Assembly (NCBI RefSeq): GCF_900102425.1
Contig: NZ_FNBT01000001.1
Location: 558,001 to 622,000, forward strand
DNA from: Blastococcus aurantiacus
GTDB lineage: Bacteria > Actinomycetota > Actinomycetes > Mycobacteriales > Geodermatophilaceae
Direction: 5' to 3'
Length of the DNA: 64,000 bases
Part shown: positions 25,825-34,468 of the stretch, piece by piece
Layout of the letters: every line of letters starts with the position of its first letter
Numbering within the stretch: position 1 is the stretch's first letter
Made by a program: the position numbers and the translations under genes
The notes under the pieces: model-generated
What the model was told of the DNA's origin: nothing
What the model saw: the letters and a program-made list of their open reading frames with translations, nothing else
Databases searched by the model: none

Positions 25825-26661
25825 ATGAGCGAGCAGCGTTCGACCCGTGCAGTGCTGGGGGCCGCCGACGGCGACGGCCTCGAGAACCTGGCCCGCGTGG
25901 GGCTGGTGTCCTACGGGGTCGTGCACCTGCTGGTGGCGTGGCTGGCCCTCCAGCTGGCCTGGGGCACGAGCAGCGAGTCGGCCGACCAGTCGGGCGCGCT
26001 CTCGACCGTGGCCGAGTCGCCGGTCGGCAAGCCGCTGCTCTGGATCATCGCCCTCGGGCTCATCGCTCTGGCGGTGTGGCAGGCGCTGGAGGTGCTGCGC
26101 TGGCGCTCCGGCTGGTCGGCGTCCGGTGACGCCCGCAGCAAGGCGGTGAAGAAGTCGGCGAAGGCCGTGGCCAAGGCGATCGTCTACGCCGCGCTGGCCG
26201 TGCTGGCCATCCGCTTCGCCACCGGCGGCGGCGGGTCCAGTTCCCAGCAGCAGCAGAGCACGGCGGCCGGCGTCTTCGGCTGGCCGGCCGGGCGGTGGCT
26301 GGTGGGCGCCGCCGGGCTCGTGCTCATCGGCGTGGGCATCTACCACGTCTACAAGGGCGTCACGAAGCACTTCCTCAAGGAGATCGACCTGGCCGAAGCC
26401 CCGCCGACGGCCACCCGGCTGGTCACCCGGCTCGGACAGGTCGGCTACCCCGGCAAGGGCGTCGCGCTGGGCGTCGTGGGCGGTCTGCTGGTGCACGCGG
26501 CGGTCACCTTCGACCCGGCCGACGCGAGCGGCCTCGACGGCGCGCTGCGGACGATCCTCGAGGCGCCGTTCGGCCAGTTCCTGCTGACGCTGGTCGCGCT
26601 GGGCATCGCCGCGTTCGGGACGTACCTCTTCGTGCGCGCCCGCTACCCCGAGCGCACCTGA
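25825..26661 (+). CDS. DUF1206 integral membrane protein, copy 1
   Basis: This 278-residue protein has the DUF1206 pattern: three repeats of a two-helix unit, each starting with an ARVGLVSYGVVH-, KAIVYAALA- or GQVGYPGKGVAL-type Gly/Tyr motif. Six membrane helices are visible. Basic loops (SKAVKKSAKAVAKA) likely face the cytoplasm, and a Gln/Ser stretch (GSSSQQQQS) separates repeat units. The family has no known biochemical role. It starts at an ATG with a CGAGGTGG ribosome site and lies 37 bp before a second DUF1206 gene, so the two probably form an operon. Confidence 0.82.
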   Translation: MSEQRSTRAVLGAADGDGLENLARVGLVSYGVVHLLVAWLALQLAWGTSSESADQSGALSTVAESPVGKPLLWIIALGLIALAVWQALEVLRWRSGWSASGDARSKAVKKSAKAVAKAIVYAALAVLAIRFATGGGGSSSQQQQSTAAGVFGWPAGRWLVGAAGLVLIGVGIYHVYKGVTKHFLKEIDLAEAPPTATRLVTRLGQVGYPGKGVALGVVGGLLVHAAVTFDPADASGLDGALRTILEAPFGQFLLTLVALGIAAFGTYLFVRARYPERT

Positions 26662-26698
26662 CCGCATCGAACCCCGCCGGGCGGCCGGCCGGGTCGCC

Positions 26699-27595
26699 GT
26701 GGACGACGACGTCCCGCACGATCAGCGGGTGCCGTCCGCCCGCGTCCTGCTCGATCGGGTGCACGCCGCCGTCGAGCAGGCGCGCGAGGTCACCGACCAC
26801 CCGGTGCTCCGGCACCTGGCCCGCGTCGGCCTGATCGCCTACGGCGCGATGCACCTGCTCATCGCCGTCCTGGCCGCCCGCATGGCGCTGGGCCTGCGGG
26901 GTGCCGACGCCGACCAGACCGGCGCGCTGCAGCTCGTCGGCTCCGGGCCGGGGGGCCGCGCGCTGCTGTGGCTCATCGGCCTGGGTCTGCTCTGCCTCGG
27001 GCTCTGGCAGGCCGCCGAGGTGCTGCTGTGGTGGCGCGGCTTGCTCGATCCCGCCCGGCGGCGGCGCGCGGCGGTCGTGTGCGTGAAGTGCCTGGCCAAG
27101 GGCGGCGTGTACGCGTTCTTCGGTGTCACGGCGCTGCTGTTCGCCCTGGGCCTGGAGTACGAGGCCGACGAGCGGCTGCCCGAGCTCACCGACGAGGTGC
27201 TGGAGATCCCGGGCGGCGAGGCGGCGGTGTACCTCGTCGCCGCGGGGGTGGTCGCCGTCGGCCTCTACACCCTGGCCCGCGGGTTCACCGGCGGCTTCAT
27301 GAAGGACGTCGACCTGCCCGCCGCCCCCGACCGGTGGGAGCCGGTCATCGAGGGCATCGGCCGGGTCGGCTACGTCGCCAAGGGCATCGCGTTCGGGCTG
27401 GTCGGCGTCCTGCTGTGGCGTGCGGCCAGCTCGGCCGACGTCACTGACGCCACCGGCCTGGACGGCGCCATGACGGCGATCGCCGGGGTGGACGCCGGCC
27501 CCTGGCTGCTGGCCGGGATCGCGGTCGGGTTCGCGGCGTTCGGGGTCTACGCCCTCGCCCGCGCGCGGTACCCCGACCGCGATCCGTCGGAGTGA
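26699..27595 (+). CDS. DUF1206 integral membrane protein, copy 2
   Basis: This 298-residue paralogue of the preceding gene has a longer cytoplasmic N-terminus (about 40 residues) before the first ARVGLIAYGAMH motif. The later motifs are KGGVYAFFGVTAL and GRVGYVAKGIAFGLVGVLL. Six membrane helices are predicted by eye. The central loop LEYEADERLPELTDEVLEIPGGEA is acidic, unlike copy 1. The start is taken at GTG 26699; no strong ribosome site is present, so coupling to copy 1 is possible. Function unknown. Confidence 0.8.
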   Translation: MDDDVPHDQRVPSARVLLDRVHAAVEQAREVTDHPVLRHLARVGLIAYGAMHLLIAVLAARMALGLRGADADQTGALQLVGSGPGGRALLWLIGLGLLCLGLWQAAEVLLWWRGLLDPARRRRAAVVCVKCLAKGGVYAFFGVTALLFALGLEYEADERLPELTDEVLEIPGGEAAVYLVAAGVVAVGLYTLARGFTGGFMKDVDLPAAPDRWEPVIEGIGRVGYVAKGIAFGLVGVLLWRAASSADVTDATGLDGAMTAIAGVDAGPWLLAGIAVGFAAFGVYALARARYPDRDPSE

Positions 27596-27606
27596 GGTGG
27601 TTCGAC

Positions 27607-27660
27607 GGCCCCCTTCAGGGCCCCGCCCCGAGCGCGCGACGGGTGGGGGGAAGGGGGTCC
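27607..27660. terminator. Bidirectional terminator hairpin between convergent genes
   Basis: GGCCCCCTTC (27607-27616) pairs with GAAGGGGGTCC (27650-27660) with a one-base bulge. It lies between the DUF1206 gene and the convergent FabG-like gene, with G-rich and C-rich loop sequence. The same design is seen at 31349-31402. Confidence 0.6.
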
Positions 27661-27661
27661 T

Positions 27662-28411
27662 TCAGTTGCGCGGGCCGCCGGCCACGTAGACGACCTGGCC
27701 GGAGATGAACCCCGCGCCCTCGCTCACGAAGAACGAGACGGTGTGCGCGATGTCCTCGGGGATGCCGGCGCGGGCGACCGGGATCGCGGCCGCGCGCTTG
27801 GCCACGTAGGACTCCCACTCCTCGCCGATGCGCTCGGCGGTGGCCTTGGTCATCTCGGTCTGGATGAACCCGGGGGCGATCGAGTTGGCGGTGACGCCGA
27901 ACTTGCCGAGCTCGATGGCGAGGGTCTTGGTGAAGCCCTGGAGCCCGGCCTTGGCCGTGGCGTAGTTGGCCTGGCCGCGGTTGCCCAGTGCCGAGGTGCT
28001 GGACAGGTTCACGATCCGGCCCCACTTGGCCTCGATCATGTGCTTCTGGGCGGCGCGGGTCATGAGGAACGAGCCACGCAGGTGCACGTTCATGACGACG
28101 TCCCAGTCGGCGTCGCTCATCTTGAACAGCAGGTTGTCGCGGGTGACGCCGGCGTTGTTGACCAGCACGACCGGCGGGCCGAGCTCCGCGGCGATGCGGT
28201 CGACGGCGGCCTGCACCTGCTCGGCGTCGCTGACGTCGGCGCCCACGGCCAGGGCCTTCCCGCCGGCGGACTCGATGGCGGACACCGTGTCGGCGCAGTC
28301 GTCGGCCTTCAGGTCCAGGACGGCGACGGCGAAGCCGTCCTGCGCCAGCCGCTGGGCGGTGGCCGCCCCGATGCCGCGCGCAGCGCCGGTGACGATCGCG
28401 ACCTTGCTCAT
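27662..28411 (-). CDS. fabG: FabG-like 3-oxoacyl-ACP/acetoacetyl-CoA reductase (SDR)
   Basis: This 249-residue classical SDR reduces a 3-oxoacyl thioester with NAD(P)H. The cofactor motif is TGAARGIG (8-15), followed by VNNAG (84-88). The catalytic residues are Ser138, Tyr150 and Lys154 (YATAKAG). The end SGQVVYVAGGP is typical. It lies 28 bp downstream of a thiolase in the same direction, as in phaB/fabG-thiolase pairs for beta-oxidation or hydroxyacyl-CoA formation. FabG4-type or PhaB activity cannot be separated by sequence. A GAGGAG ribosome site precedes the ATG. Confidence 0.85.
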   Translation of the reverse strand: MSKVAIVTGAARGIGAATAQRLAQDGFAVAVLDLKADDCADTVSAIESAGGKALAVGADVSDAEQVQAAVDRIAAELGPPVVLVNNAGVTRDNLLFKMSDADWDVVMNVHLRGSFLMTRAAQKHMIEAKWGRIVNLSSTSALGNRGQANYATAKAGLQGFTKTLAIELGKFGVTANSIAPGFIQTEMTKATAERIGEEWESYVAKRAAAIPVARAGIPEDIAHTVSFFVSEGAGFISGQVVYVAGGPRN

Positions 28412-28439
28412 GTCGTGCTCCTCTTCGTCAGGGGGGGGT

Positions 28440-29654
28440 TCAGGCGACGCGCTCGAACACCGCGGCCAGGCCCTGCCCGCCGCCGATGCACATCGTCTCC
28501 AGCCCGTACCGGGCCTCTCGCCGGTCCATCTCGCGCAGCAGCGTGGCGAGGATGCGGCCGCCGGTCGCGCCCACCGGGTGACCGAGGGAGATGCCGGAGC
28601 CGTTGACGTTCGTCCGCTCCCAGTCCTTCTCGGTGAACTCCCACTCGCGGGCGACGGCGAGGACCTGGCTGGCGAAGGCCTCGTTGAGCTCGACGAGGTC
28701 GATCTGGGCCAGGCTCAGCCCGGCGATCGCCAGCGCCTTGGCCGTCGCCGGCACGGGGCCGATGCCCATGGTGCGCGGCGGGACGCCGGCCACGCTCCAC
28801 GAGACGAGCCTGGCCAGCGGGCGCAGGCCCAGCTCGGCGGCCTTCTCCGGCGTGGTCACGATGCAGACCGCCGCGCCGTCGTTCTGGCCGCTGGCGTTGC
28901 CGGCGGTGACGGTGGCCTCGTCGTCGGCCTTGCCCATGATCGGGCGGAGGCGGGCGAGGGTCTCGACGTTCGCCTCCGGCCGGATGTGCTCGTCGCGGTC
29001 GACGACGGTGTCGCCCTTCCGGCCCTTGACGGTGACGGGCACGATCTCGTCGGCGAACCGGCCGGCCTCGACGGCGGCGGCGGCGCGCTGGTGGCTGCGC
29101 ACCGCGTACTCGTCCTGCTCCTCGCGCCCGATCTTGTACTCGCGGCGCAGGTTCTCCGCGGTCTCGATCATCCCGCCGGGCACCGGGTGGTTGACGCCAC
29201 CGGCCGTGACGCGGCCGCGGACCAGACCGTCCTCCAGGAGGACGCCGGTGCCGGCCCGCACGCCCCAGCGCATCGCGGTAGAGAAGAACGGCGCGTTGCT
29301 CATCGACTCCGCGCCGCCGGCCAGGACCAGGTCGGAGGCGCCCGACTGCACCTGCATGGCGGCGTTGACGACGGCCTGCAGGCCCGAGCCGCAGCGCCGG
29401 TCGATCTGCACACCGGAGGCGGTGACCGGGAGCCCCGCGTCCAGCGCCGCGACGCGGCCGATCGCCGGCGCGTCCATGGTCGGGTAGCAGTGGCCCAGCA
29501 GCACGTCCTCGACCGCCTCGGGCGGGAGGCCGGTGCGCTCGATCAGCGCCCGGATGACCGTCGCGGCGAGCTCCTGGACCGGGACGTCGCGCAGGGAGCC
29601 GCCGAAGCCGCCCACCGGGGTTCGCAGGGGCTCGCAGATGACCGCATCTCGCAC
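28440..29654 (-). CDS. Acetyl-CoA acetyltransferase / thiolase
   Basis: This 404-residue thiolase has the acyl-accepting Cys88 in DRRCGSGLQAV, the GHP motif with His359 (ISLGHPVGATGGR), and the second catalytic Cys389 in CIGGGQGLA. NEAFASQVLA is also present. It catalyses CoA-dependent cleavage or condensation of 3-ketoacyl-CoA. The GTG start at 29654 is chosen because GGAGG lies 6 nt upstream and the family begins with DAVICEPLRTPVGG. It precedes the FabG-like gene in an operon. Chain-length preference is unknown. Confidence 0.9.
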   Translation of the reverse strand: MRDAVICEPLRTPVGGFGGSLRDVPVQELAATVIRALIERTGLPPEAVEDVLLGHCYPTMDAPAIGRVAALDAGLPVTASGVQIDRRCGSGLQAVVNAAMQVQSGASDLVLAGGAESMSNAPFFSTAMRWGVRAGTGVLLEDGLVRGRVTAGGVNHPVPGGMIETAENLRREYKIGREEQDEYAVRSHQRAAAAVEAGRFADEIVPVTVKGRKGDTVVDRDEHIRPEANVETLARLRPIMGKADDEATVTAGNASGQNDGAAVCIVTTPEKAAELGLRPLARLVSWSVAGVPPRTMGIGPVPATAKALAIAGLSLAQIDLVELNEAFASQVLAVAREWEFTEKDWERTNVNGSGISLGHPVGATGGRILATLLREMDRREARYGLETMCIGGGQGLAAVFERVA

Positions 29655-29820
29655 GGGGTTCCTCCAGGTAGGTCCGCGGCCCTCCGAGCGGCCGGCGCAC
29701 GTCGTGGGAAGTGTGCCCGGCGGCACAGCTGGGCCTGCAGGCACCCTCCCACGCGCCGGTCACGCGGGCGCGGTGGGCTACCGGAGGACGGGCGGAACGC
29801 CCGGGATGCTCAGCGGGAGA

Positions 29821-30198
29821 TCAGGCGACGCTCTGGTCGCCGGTCCTGGGATCGACCTGCTCGGCGCCCAGGAGCCGCCAGAGGCCGGTGATCTGGAGCG
29901 GGCGCACGACGGCGCGCGAGGAGGCGAGGACGCGCATGGGGACCTGGCGCTCACGGGCCCGGCGGTGCACCGAGGCCAGGACGCACAACCCGGCGGAGTC
30001 GAGGAAGGTGACGGCGCACAGGTCGATGACCAGCTCGTCGAGCGATCCCTCGAGCACGCCGTCCAGGTGGCGCTCGAAGACGGGCGAGGAGGAGGAGTCG
30101 ATCTCACCGGTGGCGATGACCCGCACGGTGCGACCGAGCGCGACGACGTCGACGCGGACCAGATCGGTGACGGGGGGTTCTGCGAATGATGCGGCCAT
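29821..30198 (-). CDS. STAS-domain anti-sigma factor antagonist
   Basis: This 125-residue protein is a single STAS domain of the SpoIIAA/RsbV type. The signature VTFLDSAGLCVLASVHRRA contains the phosphorylatable Ser68. It would bind an anti-sigma kinase and release a sigma factor when dephosphorylated by a PP2C enzyme. Two other partner-switch elements lie in the window: the PAS/GAF/PP2C phosphatase at 14825-17089 and the HATPase at 34469-34951. They are not adjacent, so a circuit among them is inference. The 205-bp gap upstream contains no other gene. Confidence 0.85.
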   Translation of the reverse strand: MAASFAEPPVTDLVRVDVVALGRTVRVIATGEIDSSSSPVFERHLDGVLEGSLDELVIDLCAVTFLDSAGLCVLASVHRRARERQVPMRVLASSRAVVRPLQITGLWRLLGAEQVDPRTGDQSVA

Positions 30199-30391
30199 GG
30201 TGGGCCTCTCGGGCGGTTGGTACCGAAAACCCGGAGCGGCGATCGCACGTGCCCGGTAGGGGCGGCACGTCAGAACCGAAGCGCAGGTAACGGCTTGCTG
30301 TTGAACCGCCACCCACAAGGTAGGAGCAGGGGCCCCCTCCTGGCAAGGGCGCGGGGTCGGGAGGCCGTCCACGCGCGGTGACCGGCGGGCG

Positions 30392-30397
30392 GATACT
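30392..30397 (+). promoter_or_regulatory. -10 box of a leaderless promoter (GATACT)
   Basis: GATACT ends 6 nt before the GTG at 30404, with no ribosome site in between. Confidence 0.4.
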
Positions 30398-30403
30398 GGG
30401 CCG

Positions 30404-30727
30404 GTGACGACGAAGGCGAAGCGCGCACCACGGGTCGTCGGCACGGTGCTCGCGGCGATCGTCGCCGTCGCCCTCATCGCCTGGGCCTTCGCCGAGCTCG
30501 ACGTGGTCGTCGCCGCGGCCGTCGCCACCGTGCTGGTCACCGCCGTGGGCATCACCGTCGCCGCCAGCGGCTGGGACCAGCACTCCACGTACGAGGAGCG
30601 GGAGCTCGCGCGCGCCCGGCGGCGCCAGGAGAAGTGGGACCGGAACAAGGACGCACGCGAGCGGGACCGCCTCAAGTGGGAGGCGCACCGCGCACGCCAG
30701 GCCGGCCGCCCGGACAGCGGCGCGTAA
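30404..30727 (+). CDS. Small two-helix membrane protein with charged tail (unknown)
   Basis: This 107-residue protein has a short basic start, two adjacent hydrophobic helices (VVGTVLAAIVAVALIAWAFAEL and VVVAAAVATVLVTAVGITVAAS), and a highly charged helical tail (RELARARRRQEKWDRNKDARERDRLKW) likely to be cytoplasmic. It resembles small actinobacterial membrane proteins with no assigned role. The GTG start is supported by the -10-like box at 30392. Confidence 0.62.
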   Translation: MTTKAKRAPRVVGTVLAAIVAVALIAWAFAELDVVVAAAVATVLVTAVGITVAASGWDQHSTYEERELARARRRQEKWDRNKDARERDRLKWEAHRARQAGRPDSGA

Positions 30728-30732
30728 ACCGC

Positions 30733-30761
30733 TCGACGGCTCTCCGACCGGTTCGTACGCT
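30733..30761 (+). promoter_or_regulatory. Promoter with 17-nt spacing ahead of a short leader ORF
   Basis: A -35-like TCGACG (30733-30738), a 17-nt spacer and a -10-like TACGCT (30756-30761) lie 7 nt before an ATG at 30769. That ATG opens a 10-codon frame. The transcript would then run about 200 nt to the next gene at 30978. Confidence 0.4.
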
Positions 30762-30768
30762 GCCGGGC

Positions 30769-30801
30769 ATGCGTCACTCAGTGCGCCTGCGCACCTCCTG
30801 A
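30769..30801 (+). CDS. Possible 10-codon leader peptide (MRHSVRLRTS)
   Basis: An ATG placed 7 nt after a -10-like box opens a ten-residue frame ending at TGA, with three Arg codons. The remaining gap to 30977 has no other gene, is GC-rich and can fold. It ends in a strong GGAGGT ribosome site. A leaderless upstream ORF that attenuates the next gene is possible, but so is chance. Confidence 0.25.
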   Translation: MRHSVRLRTS

Positions 30802-30977
30802 GATCCGGGCCGGAGCTCTCTCCAGGCCCTTTCCGAGCCGTCGCGCTCCGCCGCACCCGGCCCAGTCCCGTGCGGCCGCGGTGACCGACGTCCGCTCCCG
30901 GTCACCGCCTCCTCTCCCCCGTCCGCCGGGCGCCGTGCTGCCCGCGGACGCCCGCACCGCCTCACCTGGAGGTCCCC

Positions 30978-31346
30978 TTGTCACGCCCGAGTTCCCCACT
31001 CGTCGGCCCTGCAGCCGATGCCCGCGCCGGCCTGCCCGAGTCCGAGACCGCCGCGTTCGACCGGCTCGCCTCCGCCGTGCTGGCCTCCGCGTCGGCGCCG
31101 CTGGGGCCGTTGCTGCGCGCCCAGCTGCCCGGCACCGCCGGTGTCCAGTGGCTGCGGCACGAGGGACTGCCGCCGACCGCCCGCCCGACGGCCCTCACCA
31201 GTGCCCAGTGGCGATCGCTGTTCGACTGCTGGACCCGGACGTCACGGGCGCCCCGCCCGGGAGCTCCGCGACCGGGACGCGGCGGCCGGCCGTCGACGCA
31301 CGGCCACGCCCCCGGAGCCGCCGCCATCCCCCGCTGGGGCCAGTAA
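30978..31346 (+). CDS. Hypothetical 122-residue protein
   Basis: I do not recognise this gene. The TTG start is supported by a strong GGAGGT ribosome site 6 nt upstream. The protein has an Ala/Leu-rich helical first half (TAAFDRLASAVLASASAPLGPLLRAQLPG), then GVQWLRHEGLPPTARPTALTSAQWRSLFDCW, and a Pro/Arg/Gly-rich disordered tail. The last part is low complexity, so the true end may be poorly conserved. Its leader is unusually long (about 210 nt). Confidence 0.5.
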   Translation: MSRPSSPLVGPAADARAGLPESETAAFDRLASAVLASASAPLGPLLRAQLPGTAGVQWLRHEGLPPTARPTALTSAQWRSLFDCWTRTSRAPRPGAPRPGRGGRPSTHGHAPGAAAIPRWGQ

Positions 31347-31348
31347 AA

Positions 31349-31402
31349 GGACCCCCTCCCTCTCCCCGCTCGCACGCTCGCGGCGAGCCTCCGGAGGGGG
31401 CC
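31349..31402. terminator. Bidirectional terminator hairpin between convergent genes
   Basis: GGACCCCCTCC (31349-31359) pairs with GGAGGGGGCC (31393-31402), leaving one bulged A. A second inner stem can form between GCTCG and CGAGC. A run of A residues precedes it. It separates the convergent genes ending at 31346 and 31406. Confidence 0.65.
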
Positions 31403-31405
31403 GCG

Positions 31406-34393
31406 TCAATCCTCGATCGAGTCCTCGGCCGCCAGGTCGGAGGCTCGATCGGGGTGCGCGAACACCTCGGCCAGGGCCTGGCGCAGCTCCCAACGACCGG
31501 TCCGCCACGCCAGTGCCCGGCCGAGCGAGTCCGGGCTACCGTCGACCAGGTCCGGCTCCCCCGGCCACCACCGCAACGGCGTCCCGCCGACGGCGAGGCA
31601 CTCGTCCACCGCGACCTCACCGGGCAGCTCGTCCAGGTCGAGCCGGGCGGCCGCCAGGTCCGCGCCCGGCAGCTCCACCCAGCGCCGGGCGGCCCCCGGG
31701 ACCCCGGGCCCGGACGCCCTGACGACCTCCGAGGCCAGCGGCAGGTCCAGCAGGTCGGCCACCGCCACCGCCAGGCCCCCGGCCGGGACGACGTCGGTTC
31801 GCACCAGTGGCTGCAACCACGGCTGGTCCAGGACGACGGCGTCGGCCGAGACCCGGTCGGGAGCCACCCGCACCCGCTGCGGCGGCTCGACGTCCACGCC
31901 GTCCAGGGCCCGGGCCAGCTGCGCGTACACCGTCCGGAGCACGGACCACCGCACCGTGCGGGTGCCGTCGCCGAGGCGCTCCAGCAGGTGCAGGGCGCCG
32001 TCCACGTCGGCCACCACGTCGGCCACGGTCGCAGGCGGCCGGAGCAGGTCGAGCAGCCGCGGCGCCACGTCCGCCGGTTCGTACAGTCCCTGCAACGGCC
32101 CTGGTCCGGGCCGGCGCAGCCGGTCGGGGCGCTGCCCGTCGAGGACAGGACGGGTGGACAGCCACCAGCGCAGGTAGCCCGGCACCGCCACCCCGTCCAG
32201 CGCGACGTCGTCCCACGTCCCGGTGGGCAGTGCGGCCAGCAGCCGCAGCGCGGCCGGCCAGTCGGTCACCAGCTCGAGGTCCCGGACGGCGGTCACGACC
32301 GGCCACGCAGGCGGCGGCGCGCCGGCGGGCAGCCGGTCGAGCGCGGTGTCGATCCAGTCGTCGGCGCCGTCGACGTCGAGCTCCTCCGGGTCCTCCGCGG
32401 AGGCGACGGCGAAGGTCCCCAGGACACCGACGCGACGCAGCGCCCCGGCGTCCGCCGTCGCGGCGAAGGCGGCGTCGAGCGCGCCGAGCGAGCCCGGCTC
32501 CAGGACGTCGGCCAGCCCGGAGCCGGGCAGCAGCAACTCGCCCGCGGGCGCCCACCCGCCGTCGGCGTCGGGCAGGGCCAGCTCGGCGAGCCAGGGCACG
32601 CCCTCGGCCGCCGGGCCCGCGGCGGCGACCAGGGCGAGCACCGCATCGGCGAGGTCGGCCGGATCCGGCGCACCGGCGACCACGTCCTCCACCGCCTCCA
32701 GCGACCCCTCCACCGCGACGCGGACAGCGGGGTCGGCCAGCACCGCGGCGGGCGTCGCCGGTCGGGCGGCGAGTCGCTCCAGGAGCCGGCGGGCCGCCGG
32801 CGGCGCCACCGCCTCGGGGTCGGCCAGGCGCAGCCCGAGCGGGGACAGCCGGGCGACCGGCAGCCCCTCCCCCGGCAGCAGCACGCCGGCCGGCCCGTGG
32901 GCGGTCCGGCCGTCGGCCAGGGGCACCGGGAGGGCACCGAGCTCCTCGCGGTCGGCCCCGTCCAGCGCCGCGTAGAGCCGGGCCCACCAGCCCGGCGGCC
33001 GGTCCACCCCGCGCACCGCCTCGACCGCCTCGGCGATCCCGGTGCGCCGGACGCCCAGCGCCGCTCGTGCCGCCTCGCCCGAGCGCGACGACCACGCGTG
33101 CGGCAGCAGGTCGGGCAGCACACCGATGAGCGCCGCGATCCGCTCCGGGGAGGCGTCGGCCAGGACCACGGCCCGCGACGGCGGGATCCGGGCGTCCTCC
33201 CCGGCCTCGGGCAGCCACGCGGTGACGCGCAGCCGGTCGAGGACCGCGGCGCACACGGCGGCGTCGAGGTCCGCCCCCGCCAGCCGGAGCCGCGGGACGA
33301 GCGCCAGTAGCACGGGATCGGGCGGCAGCTCGGCCAGGAGCGCGGCGAGGACGTCGGCGGCCGCGGCCACGAGCACGTCGGTGACCGGGCCGGGGAGCAC
33401 GTGCCGACGGTCGGCCGCCAGTGGGAAGGGCGCGATCAGGCGCAGCGGCAGGCTCAGGGGCTCGTCGCTCGGCGTGGGCGCGTGCACGACCTGCCGGCCG
33501 GGCAGCGGCACGGGCACGCCGTCGTCGTCGACCGGCACCGCCCAGGTGAGCGTCCAGGCCCGCCGTGCCCGCTCCTCGACCGGCCGGCCCGCGAGCAGCT
33601 CCGCGGACAGCTCACCGGTCCCGGTCGCGACCGCCCAACGGGTGACGACGTCGCCGTCGGTGAGTCGCAGCAGCGGCGGCGCGCCCGCCCGCGCCAGCAC
33701 ACGGCGGGAGCCGTCGAGGACCACCTCGATCCGCTCCAGCCCGGGGAGCGCGAGCAGCAACTCGGCGCGCAGGCCGGTCAGCGCCGCGGCGACGTCGTCC
33801 CGGGTGCCCGGCAGCAGCGGGAGGACCACCTCGGTGTCGAACCTCTCCGGCGGTGCGCCGTCGGCGGGCTCGGGGAGCCGCAGGACGGGGACGGCGCCGT
33901 CCCGACTGGCCAGCTCGGCGGCGAGATCGGGCACCCCGGCGACCGCCGCCCGGGTGCGCGCGGCGCTGAACCGCACCCCGCCGGTCCGCGAGAGGACGGC
34001 CGGCTCGTCGGTCACCGCCAGCACCGCGGCGAACCCGACGCCGAAGCGGCCGACGCTCGCCGGGTCGTCGCGCTTGGCCGAGGCGCGCAGGGACGCGAGC
34101 CCCTGGACTCCTGCCGCGTCCAGCGGTGCGCCGGTGTTCGCCGCGCGCAGCACCGGCTCGCCCCCGCCGGTCAGCTCCAGGCGCAGCCGTCCCGGTGTGC
34201 CGGCCCGCCGGGCGGCGTCGGCGGCGTTCTGCGCCAGCTCGACCAGCAGCCGGTCGCGGTACCCGCCGCGGACCAGGTCCTCCTCGGCGTTGGCGTCCTC
34301 GCGGAAGCGCGCCGGGGAGTCGGTCCACGCGGCGAGCACACGGCGGCGCAGCTCCGCGGTGCCGAAGGGATCGGCGACGAGCGGGCTCCCCAT
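31406..34393 (-). CDS. Sacsin-type GHKL (HSP90-like) ATPase, large protein
   Basis: This 995-residue protein begins with a sacsin/HSP90-like ATPase domain. The N-box is RLLVELAQNAADAARRAG (about residues 50-68) and the G-box is VGRFGVGFAAVLAVTDEP. The rest is long, Ala/Leu/Asp-rich and helical, without a domain I can name, as in other actinobacterial proteins annotated 'sacsin N-terminal ATPase-like'. The family may act as a chaperone, and related GHKL proteins occur in phage-defence islands, but nothing adjacent supports that here. The ATG at 34393 is chosen as the first good start before the ATPase. The gene is divergent from the HATPase gene. Confidence 0.75.
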   Translation of the reverse strand: MGSPLVADPFGTAELRRRVLAAWTDSPARFREDANAEEDLVRGGYRDRLLVELAQNAADAARRAGTPGRLRLELTGGGEPVLRAANTGAPLDAAGVQGLASLRASAKRDDPASVGRFGVGFAAVLAVTDEPAVLSRTGGVRFSAARTRAAVAGVPDLAAELASRDGAVPVLRLPEPADGAPPERFDTEVVLPLLPGTRDDVAAALTGLRAELLLALPGLERIEVVLDGSRRVLARAGAPPLLRLTDGDVVTRWAVATGTGELSAELLAGRPVEERARRAWTLTWAVPVDDDGVPVPLPGRQVVHAPTPSDEPLSLPLRLIAPFPLAADRRHVLPGPVTDVLVAAAADVLAALLAELPPDPVLLALVPRLRLAGADLDAAVCAAVLDRLRVTAWLPEAGEDARIPPSRAVVLADASPERIAALIGVLPDLLPHAWSSRSGEAARAALGVRRTGIAEAVEAVRGVDRPPGWWARLYAALDGADREELGALPVPLADGRTAHGPAGVLLPGEGLPVARLSPLGLRLADPEAVAPPAARRLLERLAARPATPAAVLADPAVRVAVEGSLEAVEDVVAGAPDPADLADAVLALVAAAGPAAEGVPWLAELALPDADGGWAPAGELLLPGSGLADVLEPGSLGALDAAFAATADAGALRRVGVLGTFAVASAEDPEELDVDGADDWIDTALDRLPAGAPPPAWPVVTAVRDLELVTDWPAALRLLAALPTGTWDDVALDGVAVPGYLRWWLSTRPVLDGQRPDRLRRPGPGPLQGLYEPADVAPRLLDLLRPPATVADVVADVDGALHLLERLGDGTRTVRWSVLRTVYAQLARALDGVDVEPPQRVRVAPDRVSADAVVLDQPWLQPLVRTDVVPAGGLAVAVADLLDLPLASEVVRASGPGVPGAARRWVELPGADLAAARLDLDELPGEVAVDECLAVGGTPLRWWPGEPDLVDGSPDSLGRALAWRTGRWELRQALAEVFAHPDRASDLAAEDSIED

Positions 34394-34468
34394 GAGGCGC
34401 GACCCTAGAGTCCCGCCCGACCCCTCCGGGTGACTCCGGGGTTCGGGACGGCACGGATCGGGCACGGG

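Noticed and set aside
30881..33310. Plus-strand open frame of 809 codons over the sacsin-like gene
   Set aside because: Arg/Pro/Gly/His-rich shadow with no motif; the minus-strand gene shows a clear GHKL ATPase.
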